Source of the DNA: Leeuwenhoekiella polynyae
GTDB taxonomy: Bacteria; Bacteroidota; Bacteroidia; Flavobacteriales; Flavobacteriaceae
Length of the DNA stretch: 64,000 nucleotides
Reading direction: 5' to 3'
Assembly (NCBI RefSeq): GCF_004104075.1
Contig: NZ_QOVK01000004.1
Span: 186,001-250,000 of the forward strand
Positions 9,364 through 17,400 of this stretch are shown here, one piece after another. The notes below the pieces were generated by a model, which worked only from the letters and a program-made list of their open reading frames with translations, made no database searches and was not told the origin of the DNA. The position numbers and the translations under genes were made by a program. Positions within the stretch are counted from its first letter, which is position 1. Each line of letters opens with the position of its first letter.

Positions 9364-10653
9364 TTAATTACCTCTTCTTGATCTTGAGCTGTCTCTAGAT
9401 GTTGTTGAAGAAGCATTTTTTTGAGTACTTCTATTAGTTCTTGCAGCATTACTACTGCGCGATGTTTGTGAGCGTTGTTGTACGCTACGTTGCGGACTTG
9501 CAGCTCTTTTTGCTACAGTTCGCTGAGCGCTTTGTACTTTACGCTGACTACTAGAATTACGTTGTGCAACTGAGCGTTGTGTATTAGCTTTTCTAGGAGT
9601 TGCAATATTACGATTATTTGAGCTTCTTTGAGCAACAGAACGTTGTTGATTTGCTCTTTTTATCGTGTTATTTCGACTAGAATTGCTAGTTCTTGCATTT
9701 TTAACCGAATTTCTTGCAGAATTAGTAGCGCGCTCTGAATTTTGAGAGCGACTTGTAACCCTTGTATTTCTGTTTACAGTATTATTAGATCTATTATTGA
9801 TAATAGCATTGTTATTACTAGACCTTCTTTGAGTAGTATTCGCACTGCGAGCTTGTCTAGAATTGCTGTTGCTTCTACTAGTTCTATTTGCTATAGTTTT
9901 ACGACTAGAGCTTGATCTGCCAGAATAATTTCTCGTATTATGAGCCTGAGCTCTTGCTCTGGAATAGCTACCGCGTCTAGCATTGTTGTGTGCAACACGA
10001 CCTTTTGGTCTTTTAAAATCATGATATGCGTTTCTGTATCCATTACGATATCCTTGGGTATAGTGACTTCTATGATAAGCATAATCATAACGTACAGGAC
10101 GATAGTATCTTCTATAGGGTGTGTTATAAACTAAACATCTGTCAAAAAATGGTCTATAAAAGAAGTTGTGATATGGATGATATACATATCTTCTGTTGTA
10201 TATGTTGATATAACCAGTCACGTGTGAAAAACGAGCACCACTATAATATATATTTAAGCCACCAACATTGACGATTCTATTATTTCTATAATTTATATAG
10301 ACATTTCCTGCTTGGGTGATTCTACCCCAATTATCATAATAGATGGGTACACTTTCAACTTGAATTACAGCACCATAATCATCATATTGTACATATGGAT
10401 CATAATTGTAACCTGAGTTATAGCTAATATTTACAGGACCTGCATTTACGTTCACATTAACGCCTTGAGCAACCTGTGGTAAAACGAAATCAAATTCTCC
10501 ATCTGGATAAACCGAAAATTCAACACCATCTTCTACAAAAATATAACGGCTACCGTCATAGTATCTATTAATTGAGGTATCATCCAAGGTTTCTGCAGTT
10601 GCAGGACCTAGGCCTGTTAACAGGCCAACAAAAAGATAAATTAGATTTTTCAT
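9364..10653 (-). CDS. secreted protein with Arg/Ser/Asn-rich repetitive tail
   Basis: I start this at the ATG complementary to 10651-10653, which gives a signal peptide (MKNLIYLFVGLLTGLGPATAE); the earlier in-frame ATG adds 18 residues with no signal character. The product has 429 residues. Residues about 25-165 are rich in Tyr, Asn and Val with repeated strand-like segments (VPIYYDNWGRITQAGNVYINYRNNRI), as in a flavobacterial family of unknown function. Residues about 165-215 are Tyr/His/Arg rich. The last 200 residues are highly basic and almost only Arg, Ser, Asn, Ala, Gln and Thr, and are surely disordered. I cannot assign a function. Confidence 0.75.
   Translation of the reverse strand: MKNLIYLFVGLLTGLGPATAETLDDTSINRYYDGSRYIFVEDGVEFSVYPDGEFDFVLPQVAQGVNVNVNAGPVNISYNSGYNYDPYVQYDDYGAVIQVESVPIYYDNWGRITQAGNVYINYRNNRIVNVGGLNIYYSGARFSHVTGYINIYNRRYVYHPYHNFFYRPFFDRCLVYNTPYRRYYRPVRYDYAYHRSHYTQGYRNGYRNAYHDFKRPKGRVAHNNARRGSYSRARAQAHNTRNYSGRSSSSRKTIANRTSRSNSNSRQARSANTTQRRSSNNNAIINNRSNNTVNRNTRVTSRSQNSERATNSARNSVKNARTSNSSRNNTIKRANQQRSVAQRSSNNRNIATPRKANTQRSVAQRNSSSQRKVQSAQRTVAKRAASPQRSVQQRSQTSRSSNAARTNRSTQKNASSTTSRDSSRSRRGN
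9470..9650 (-). repeat. degenerate tandem repeats encoding QRSVAQR-like units
   Basis: The coding strand contains four diverged copies of a short unit read as QRSVAQR, QRSVAQR, QRTVAKR and QRSVQQR, separated by 9-20 residues rich in Ser, Asn and Ala. The copies lie near 9470-9495, 9507-9530, 9561-9582 and 9628-9650. They point to growth of the tail by internal duplication. Confidence 0.55.
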
Positions 10654-10819
10654 AAGTTCTAGATTTAGATTGTTTGTACTCTTTTTTAATAATTTTGGAT
10701 GGTACACTGTTATAAGTACAAGTAGTGTGCCATAAATTGAAAAGGGTTACCAGAAACAGGTGTAACAATATCTAGAATTTTGACACTAATATTGTGAACA
10801 ATCAAAAAACCAATACATT

Positions 10820-11164
10820 ATGATGCTTAGAGAAGATAGGAATTTATTAGTAGTTGCTCATTTGAGTCAACTATTAGATTTTGTAACCGGGGTAGGAGGG
10901 TTTATCGTTCCGTTAATTTTATGGTTAACTCAGAAAGATAAAGTGATGCAAATGGATGAACACGGAAAGCAGATAATCAATTTTCAGATAAGTATTTTTA
11001 TTTATTCAATACTATGTATACCTCTTATTTTGCTGTTAGGTCTTGGGATACTAGGGTTTATTGTGCTGGGAATTTTGGTATTAATATTTCCTATAATCAA
11101 TGCTATCAAGGCTTCTAACGGAGAACCTACTTATTATCCTTTAAGTATTCAGTTTTTGAAATAA
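10820..11164 (+). CDS. DUF4870 domain membrane protein
   Basis: A 114-residue protein with a short hydrophilic start (LREDRNLLVVAHLSQLLDFVTG) and three hydrophobic segments around 22-37, 55-75 and 75-95, ending in a polar tail. The LSQLL-----G-----PL--WL-----KD pattern is the DUF4870 signature, a Tic20-like small membrane fold of unknown role. Two adjacent ATG codons (10820 and 10823) could both serve as start. It is transcribed divergently from the repeat-protein gene across a 166-base gap that holds an ATTGT-GA-ACAAT near-palindrome (10791-10802). Confidence 0.75.
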   Translation: MMLREDRNLLVVAHLSQLLDFVTGVGGFIVPLILWLTQKDKVMQMDEHGKQIINFQISIFIYSILCIPLILLLGLGILGFIVLGILVLIFPIINAIKASNGEPTYYPLSIQFLK

Positions 11165-11185
11165 TTTTGAAATGATATTCATAAA

Positions 11186-11213
11186 AAAAGCCCTGCAATA
11201 GTGCAGGGCTTTT
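11186..11213. terminator. bidirectional intrinsic terminator
   Basis: AAAAGCCCTGCA pairs with TGCAGGGCTTTT around a four-base ATAG loop. The stem has A/T runs on both sides, so it can stop both the DUF4870 gene from the left and the amt operon from the right. Confidence 0.85.
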
Positions 11214-11232
11214 AATTTATATATGGTTGAAT

Positions 11233-12525
11233 TTATTCTTCATCTTCACCATTATAATAAGCAGCAGTACCATGCTCGTGTACATCTAAGCCTTCTATTT
11301 CTTCTTTTTCAGAAACACGTAGACCTATAGTTTTCTTCACTATAAATAATACTATGAAAGAAGCTAACACGGCCCAGCCTATCATAGAGATAGATCCTAA
11401 GAATTGAACACCAAGTTGACCAAAGCCACCTCCATAAAGAACACCACCTTCAGTAGCAAAAACACCTACTAAAACAGTACCTAAGAAACCACACACACCG
11501 TGTACGGATACAGCTCCTACAGGATCATCAATCTTAAGTTTCTTGTCAATGAATTCAATAGATAATACAACTACAATACCACAGATAAAACCTATAGCAA
11601 GTGCTCCAAATGCATCAACATTACCACAACCAGCGGTAATACCTACAAGACCGGCTAAAGCACCATTAAGAGTCATAGAAATGTCTGGTTTTCCGTAACG
11701 CATCCAAGTTAAAAAGAGTGCAGTAACAGCTCCTATTGCAGCAGCAATATTTGTGTTTATTATAACTTTTCCTACTGCGATTGAATTTTCGCCACCAAAA
11801 GCTAATTGTGATCCACCGTTGAAACCGAACCAACCTAACCAAAGGATGAATACACCAAGTGCTCCTAATAGTAAGTTGTGTCCTCTAATTACATTTACTT
11901 CTCCGTTAGGACCATATTTTCCTATTCTAGGGCCAACTAATTTTGCAGCAACTAAAGCGGCAAAACCACCTACAGCGTGTACAATTGTTGAACCTGCAAA
12001 GTCAATAAATCCAAGATTGTTTAACCAAGCCTGATCATCAAAAGGCCATAACCAACTACCTGAAACCGGGTAGATGAATGTAGTTAACACAGCAGAGATA
12101 ATTAAATAAGAAGAAAACTTGAATCGTCCTGCAACTGCTCCAGAAACAATAGTTGCTGCTGTAGCACAGAATACTGTTTGAAAAAACAGGTTGTGCCAAT
12201 CATCTTGATTGAAAAAAGCGAGTTCTGCAGGGTTTCTCATAAAACCACCAAGTATAGATTCTCCACCATACATAATAGAGTAACCTACTACCCAGAACAT
12301 TAATGATCCAATAGCAAGATCCATTATGTTTTTCATAATAATGTTACCGGCGTTTTTAGCACTTGTAAAACCGGTTTCAACTAAGGTGAAACCTGCTTGC
12401 ATAAAGAATACTAAGATAGCAGCTATGATGATCCAAAGAATACCCAAATCTGCATTAATAGCATCTACAGCAGTCTGAACAGCATCTGCTGGTTCTTGTA
12501 ATAACATATAAGCCATAAAATTCAT
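11233..12525 (-). CDS. amt: ammonium transporter (Amt/MEP/Rh family)
   Basis: A 430-residue channel with about 11 membrane helices. The twin pore histidines are visible: His183 in STIVHAVGGFAAL and His342 in GAVSVHGVCGFLG. Other family motifs include QAGFTLVETGFTSAKNAGNI near 43-62 and LLLGALGVFILWLGWFGFNGGS near 218-239. The acidic cytoplasmic tail (SEKEEIEGLDVHEHG) is typical. It is the last gene of the leftward operon porin, PII, amt, with 19 bases after the PII stop, and ends at a strong terminator. It imports ammonium and is probably gated by the neighbouring PII protein. Confidence 0.95.
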   Translation of the reverse strand: MNFMAYMLLQEPADAVQTAVDAINADLGILWIIIAAILVFFMQAGFTLVETGFTSAKNAGNIIMKNIMDLAIGSLMFWVVGYSIMYGGESILGGFMRNPAELAFFNQDDWHNLFFQTVFCATAATIVSGAVAGRFKFSSYLIISAVLTTFIYPVSGSWLWPFDDQAWLNNLGFIDFAGSTIVHAVGGFAALVAAKLVGPRIGKYGPNGEVNVIRGHNLLLGALGVFILWLGWFGFNGGSQLAFGGENSIAVGKVIINTNIAAAIGAVTALFLTWMRYGKPDISMTLNGALAGLVGITAGCGNVDAFGALAIGFICGIVVVLSIEFIDKKLKIDDPVGAVSVHGVCGFLGTVLVGVFATEGGVLYGGGFGQLGVQFLGSISMIGWAVLASFIVLFIVKKTIGLRVSEKEEIEGLDVHEHGTAAYYNGEDEE

Positions 12526-12544
12526 TTGTATAGATTAATTAGTT

Positions 12545-12883
12545 TTAGTTTAAAGTATCTGGCCCTTTTTTGCCCGTTCTTACTCGGTAAGCTTCCTGTA
12601 CCTCAGAGACAAATATTTTGCCATCTCCAACTTCTCCAGTAGCGCCTGAGTCAAGAATTGCAGCAATTGTAGCCTGTTCAAAATCATCATTTACAACAAT
12701 TGACAAATATCTTCGCTGTATATCACTGGTACTATAAGATACACCACGATATACGTGACCGTGTTTCTCATTTCCAAGGCCGGTTACATCCCAATAGGAG
12801 AAAAAGTTTACCCCTTTTTCATGTAAAGCCTTTTTAACAGCTGAGAATTTTGATTTTCTAATAATTGCTTCAATTTTTTTCAT
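12545..12883 (-). CDS. PII nitrogen regulatory protein (GlnB/GlnK family)
   Basis: A 112-residue PII protein with all main elements: MKKIEAIIRKSK strand, T-loop about 37-55 with RGVSY, ATP-binding B-loop ATGEVGDGKIFV (81-92), and C-loop RVRTGKKG. Tyr50 corresponds to the uridylylated Tyr51 of Escherichia coli, the T-loop base being one residue shorter. The position of the usual Mg-ATP-oxoglutarate ligand Gln39 is Glu39 here (GLGNEKHG), and residue 31 is Trp. Its place directly before amt indicates a GlnK-like role in blocking or releasing the transporter according to nitrogen status. Confidence 0.93.
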   Translation of the reverse strand: MKKIEAIIRKSKFSAVKKALHEKGVNFFSYWDVTGLGNEKHGHVYRGVSYSTSDIQRRYLSIVVNDDFEQATIAAILDSGATGEVGDGKIFVSEVQEAYRVRTGKKGPDTLN

Positions 12884-12901
12884 TGTAAAATTTAGTTTAG
12901 G

Positions 12902-14026
12902 TTAAAATGAATATACGGCCGCAAGCAAGAAAGAACCTAAGCTACCTGTGAAAGTAGGAGTTCCGTCATACGAGTCAAGAAATACATCTTCACTTGCAGA
13001 ATCTAATCTAAATTCGGGAATAAATGTCAAAGGACCAACTTTTGCATTACCAGATAAAGTAACAGCAAATACATTAGCATCTCCTTCAGCATCTGCACCT
13101 CCAATAGCATCAAAACCGTTTATCCCAGTACCGAATTGACTAAAGTACTCTGGGCGAAGTCCTAATGAAAATGAATCGCTTAAAGCTGCCTGAGCGTAAA
13201 GAGCTACTCCATAGAACCCATAATCATCAGCTAAATCTCCAGCATCCGTAGTGTTATAAGTAGCGTTTAATCCTAGATAGAAGGAATCACTTAAGTCATA
13301 ACCGGTAGTTAAATCAACTTGAAAAGTTGATCCAGCTCCTTCTCCCATGCCTTGATCAGTATAATCTCCATCCTGATCTCCGTATAATAAGTTTAAGAAT
13401 GTGCTACCGCTGTCTGTAGAATATCCTAACTGACCTCCAAACGTGTAACTTCCTGATGGGTTAAAGTCAGTGAAGTCTGTAGCATTCATAACAGCAAGCA
13501 TTGCACTCCAGTTATCATCTAAAGCAAAATCTGCTTTAAGACCTGAGTGAGAGAATGGTCCGTAAGAAAACATGTAAGAAGTAGAGTAGTTAAAGTTTGC
13601 GGCTGGTGAAATAACTTCATACCCTAAATAGGTGTTCCAGTTACCAAAAGTTAAGGTTACACTTTCGCTAACATTCCAGTAAACGTATAACTGATTAACA
13701 ATACTAGAACTAGCAGTCGTAGAATTAAAAACCGCATCTGTCCCACGAGGACCATAAACAAGATCAGCAACAGCTCCTACATTTCCTTTTTCATAACTTA
13801 ATACTGCATTTGCCATACCTAAAGCAAAACCAGGTTGGTTTGCAAAAGAAGATCCTGGTGCAGGATATCCTTGATCAGTAACCTTATTAAGGGTAGTGAT
13901 GTTCTGTCTGAAATACGCATCAATAGATCCAGATAATGTGAATCCATCAGTCCATGAAGTTTCTTCTTCTTGAGCAAAGGCAGAAATACCTAAGCAAAGC
14001 ATTACAGGTAAAATTAATTTTTTCAT
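12902..14026 (-). CDS. outer-membrane porin of the nitrogen operon
   Basis: A 374-residue exported protein with signal peptide MKKLILPVMLCLGISAFAQ and a barrel-like body: many short strands rich in Gly, Asp, Ser and Tyr, ending in an aromatic C-terminal strand (FLLAAVYSF). It fits the OmpL-like porin family (putative beta-barrel porin 2). It is the first gene of a leftward operon with PII (18 bases apart) and amt. By context it probably lets ammonium or small nitrogen compounds cross the outer membrane when nitrogen is scarce; that is inference from neighbours, not from a binding motif. Confidence 0.85.
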   Translation of the reverse strand: MKKLILPVMLCLGISAFAQEEETSWTDGFTLSGSIDAYFRQNITTLNKVTDQGYPAPGSSFANQPGFALGMANAVLSYEKGNVGAVADLVYGPRGTDAVFNSTTASSSIVNQLYVYWNVSESVTLTFGNWNTYLGYEVISPAANFNYSTSYMFSYGPFSHSGLKADFALDDNWSAMLAVMNATDFTDFNPSGSYTFGGQLGYSTDSGSTFLNLLYGDQDGDYTDQGMGEGAGSTFQVDLTTGYDLSDSFYLGLNATYNTTDAGDLADDYGFYGVALYAQAALSDSFSLGLRPEYFSQFGTGINGFDAIGGADAEGDANVFAVTLSGNAKVGPLTFIPEFRLDSASEDVFLDSYDGTPTFTGSLGSFLLAAVYSF

Positions 14027-14078
14027 TTTTTAAATTGATTAATTGGTGAGATGCTAAACTAGGTATTATTTAAAACTG

Positions 14079-14096
14079 CCCCTAAAAAAATAGGGG
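14079..14096. promoter_or_regulatory. inverted repeat CCCCTA-N6-TAGGGG, candidate operator
   Basis: A perfect 6-bp inverted repeat with an all-A spacer, 53 bases upstream of the porin ATG. The G/C half-sites stand out in very AT-rich surroundings. A related site lies 52 bases away (14129-14150). It could be a dimeric regulator site, or an RNA hairpin if it lies in a leader. Confidence 0.5.
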
Positions 14097-14128
14097 TGTT
14101 GGTCAAATTTTTATTGTTTCGATAATTA

Positions 14129-14150
14129 TACCCCCTAATTTTTCAGGGTA
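14129..14150. promoter_or_regulatory. second related inverted repeat TACCC-N12-GGGTA
   Basis: TACCC (14129-14133) is inverted at GGGTA (14146-14150). The site contains CCCCTAA, identical to the left part of the first repeat. The two centres are 52 bases apart, close to five helical turns, so proteins bound at both would face the same side of the DNA. Confidence 0.4.
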
Positions 14151-14255
14151 TGTTACTCGAAACCGATTTCGATAGATTCAAATTGTGATATTATTTATGT
14201 TTTATGTGCAGTTTTTGTTAATTATTGGTAAAAATTGAGGTAAAAAAGCATCAAA

Positions 14256-14292
14256 AACGTCAATTGTTAACATTCGCTTAAGATTTGACGTT
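14256..14292. promoter_or_regulatory. inverted repeat AACGTCAA-N21-TTGACGTT
   Basis: Two exact 8-bp inverted half-sites separated by 21 bases, about 210 bases upstream of the gltB ATG. The spacer itself contains the palindrome TGTTAACA. The layout suggests an operator for gltBD or for both divergent operons; the regulator is unknown. Confidence 0.45.
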
Positions 14293-14498
14293 AATTAATT
14301 ATTGAAGAAAAGAGCATTTTTTATCAAAAACCCATTTCGTTTTCATCAAAAAGAAAAGGCATTTTTTGATTTCTTTATAATTTATAGTACTTATTTTATG
14401 AAAATCGAAATAATAAAAATCTTATTCTTTAAAATTATTGGCATTTCAGTTTATTGAATAGCTTTATGATTCTGTCTTTAATAAAGAGCAAAAAATTT

Positions 14499-17400
14499 AT
14501 GGAAAAACAAGGTTTATATTCACCAGAATGGGAGCACGAGAATTGTGGTGCGGGGTTCATTTGTAGTCTTGAAGGAAAGCAGTCTAATGGTATTATTCAT
14601 AAGGCACTTGAGATTCTAGAAAAATTAGAACATCGTGGAGCAGTAAGTAGTGACGGTAAAACAGGAGATGGTGCCGGTATACTTATAGATATACCATATG
14701 ATTTTTTTAAGAAAAAGTGTGATTTTGAACTTCCTGACGCAAGAGAATATGCAATGGGTAATGTTTTCTTACCTAAGAAGGAAAATCAGCGTGCTTATTG
14801 TAAAAAAGTATTTGAAGACCAAATTAAGGCTAAAGGATTAGTTCTACTAGGCTGGAGAAAGGTTCCAGTTGATGCAGGTTATCTAGGTGCAATTGCTGCT
14901 AGTGTTGAACCTCATATAGAGCAAATATTTATTGGTAAGCCTAGCGCTGATATGGAAGAGCGTGAGTTTATGATAAAACTTTACACCGCTCGTAAAATTA
15001 CTGAACATACTATATTAGAAAGTAAACTTTCTGAGCGTTCTTATTTTTACCTTCCAAGCCTATCAAATAAGACACTTATTTTTAAAGGTCTTTTGATGCC
15101 TGAGGATATCAAGTATTATTATACAGACTTATTAGATCCAGACCTTACTACGAGATTAGCACTTGTGCATCAGAGATTCTCAACAAATACATTCCCTACA
15201 TGGGATCTAGCCCAACCTTTTAGATACATGTGCCACAACGGAGAGATAAATACTCTACGTGGTAACGTTTCGCGTATGCGAAGTAGAGAAGAACTTTTAA
15301 AGAGTGAGTGGTTTGGTGAAGAGATCAAAGAATTGTTTCCAATTATATTAAAAGGAAAATCTGATTCTGCTTCTATGGATATGGTTGTAGAACTACTTTT
15401 AATGTCAGGTAGATCTTTACCAGAAATTATGATGATGCTTGTACCTGAAGCTTGGGAAAAGCATAAAGATATGAGTGCTGAGAAAAAAGCATTTTATGAA
15501 TTTAACAGCTGTATTATGGAACCGTGGGATGGTCCTGCGTCTATTCCTTTTACAGATGGAGATTATATAGGTGCTGTATTAGACCGTAATGGTTTGAGAC
15601 CTTCTAGATATACCGTAACCAAAACAGGAGATGTGATTATGTCTTCAGAAACCGGAGTTCTTGATATAGAACCTAAAAATGTTGCTTTCCACGGTAGGTT
15701 AGAACCTGGTAAAATGTTTTTAGTGGATATGAAAGCCGGACGAATTGTAAATGATGAAGAGGTAAAAGAAAGTATTGTTACGCAAAATCCTTATCAAGCT
15801 TGGTTAGATAAAAATAGAGTGAATTTAAAAGACATTCCTTATAGAGATGTTGACTTTAAATTAGAAGATACTGTTTTTGACTTGCGTAAGAATGCCTTTG
15901 GATATACTCAAGAAGACATTAGCACCATTATTTTGCCAATGGCAAATAAAGGTAAAGAGCCTATAGGTTCTATGGGATCCGATACACCCATAGCAGTATT
16001 ATCAGACAGACCACAGCTTATATACAACTACTTTAAGCAGTTGTTTGCGCAGGTAACAAACCCACCTTTAGATGGTATTCGTGAAGAGTTGATCACAGAC
16101 TTAAGTCTTACTTTAGGGCCGGATACTAACCTAATGGAGATTACTCCAGATTATTGTAAGAAAATTAGAATTCAGAATCCGGTAATATCTAAAGAAGATC
16201 TTGATAAGATCAAAAATTATGACAATCCAGACTTTAAGGTTAAGACCATACCGATGCTTTATGAATCGAATCGTGGGTTAAATGGACTTGAAGATGCTTT
16301 AGAGGAAATGGTGGCTCAAGCTTCAAAAGGAATTGATGAAGGTCATACTATTTTGATTTTATCAGATAGAGGGGTAAATGCAGAAATGGCACCTATTCCT
16401 GCCCTTTTAGGTTGTTCTTATTTAAACAGTGGTCTTTTTAGAAGCGGCCAACGTTCTAAAATGAGTATTATAGTTGAATCTGCAGAACCTCGTGAGGTAC
16501 ATCATTTTGCTTTACTATTTGGTTATGGTGCAAGTGCTATTAATCCATATATGGTAAATGAGATTATACAAAAAGAAATTGAAGCAGGTAACTTAGAGGG
16601 TGTAAACTTTCAGGAAGCCGTTGAAAACTATAACAAAGCTGTAGGTAAAGGTGTCGTTAAGGTTATGAATAAAATAGGTATTTCTACCTTGAATTCTTAC
16701 CGTGGTTCTAGGCTATTTGAAGCTTTAGGACTTAACTCTAAACTTATAGAAAAATATTTTCCAAATACTCCTAGCCGTATTGAAGGTATAGGTCTTTATG
16801 AAGTTGAGCAGGAAATTGCTAAACGTCATAATCGTACGTTTAAACGAAAGGATATTTCAGGAAATTTAGACCTAGAAATAGGTGGAGATTACCGTTGGAG
16901 ACGTAACGGAGAAAAACATATGTTTAATCCGCTTTCTATTGCAAAACTTCAGGAAGCTGTACGTCAAAACAATCCTAAGACCTATAAAGAATACTCAAAA
17001 CTTGTAAACGAGCAGTCAAAACAGTTGATGACAATACGTGGTTTATTTGAGTTTTCTAATTACGATCCTATTCCTATTGAACAAGTAGAACCTTGGACAG
17101 AAATTGTAAAGCGTTTTAAAACGGGAGCAATGTCATATGGTTCTATTAGTAAAGAAGCGCATGAGAATCTTGCTGTTGCAATGAACCGTATTGGTGGTAA
17201 AAGTAACAGTGGAGAAGGAGGAGAAGATGCAGAGCGTTTTTATAAGAGTCCTAATGGTGACTGGAGAAATTCTGCTATTAAGCAAGTTGCATCAGGTCGT
17301 TTTGGAGTAACGAGTAACTATTTAACAAGTGCTGCCGAAATTCAGATTAAGATGGCTCAGGGAGCTAAACCTGGAGAAGGAGGTCAATTACCTGGTGAAA

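Larger units (their letters stand above)
14027..14498. promoter_or_regulatory. divergent control region between the amt operon and gltBD
   Basis: A 472-base AT-rich gap with no gene that I can see. It separates the leftward porin-PII-amt operon from rightward gltB and holds several inverted repeats, listed separately. Near the gltB side there are also two diverged copies of a GCATTTTTT-AT motif (about 14311 and 14360). No confident TAnnTTTG box was found for either gene. Confidence 0.7.

Noticed and set aside
14437-14458. TTGGCA-containing sequence upstream of gltB resembling a sigma-54 promoter
   Set aside because: The -24 half is passable but the -12 GC is missing at the required spacing.
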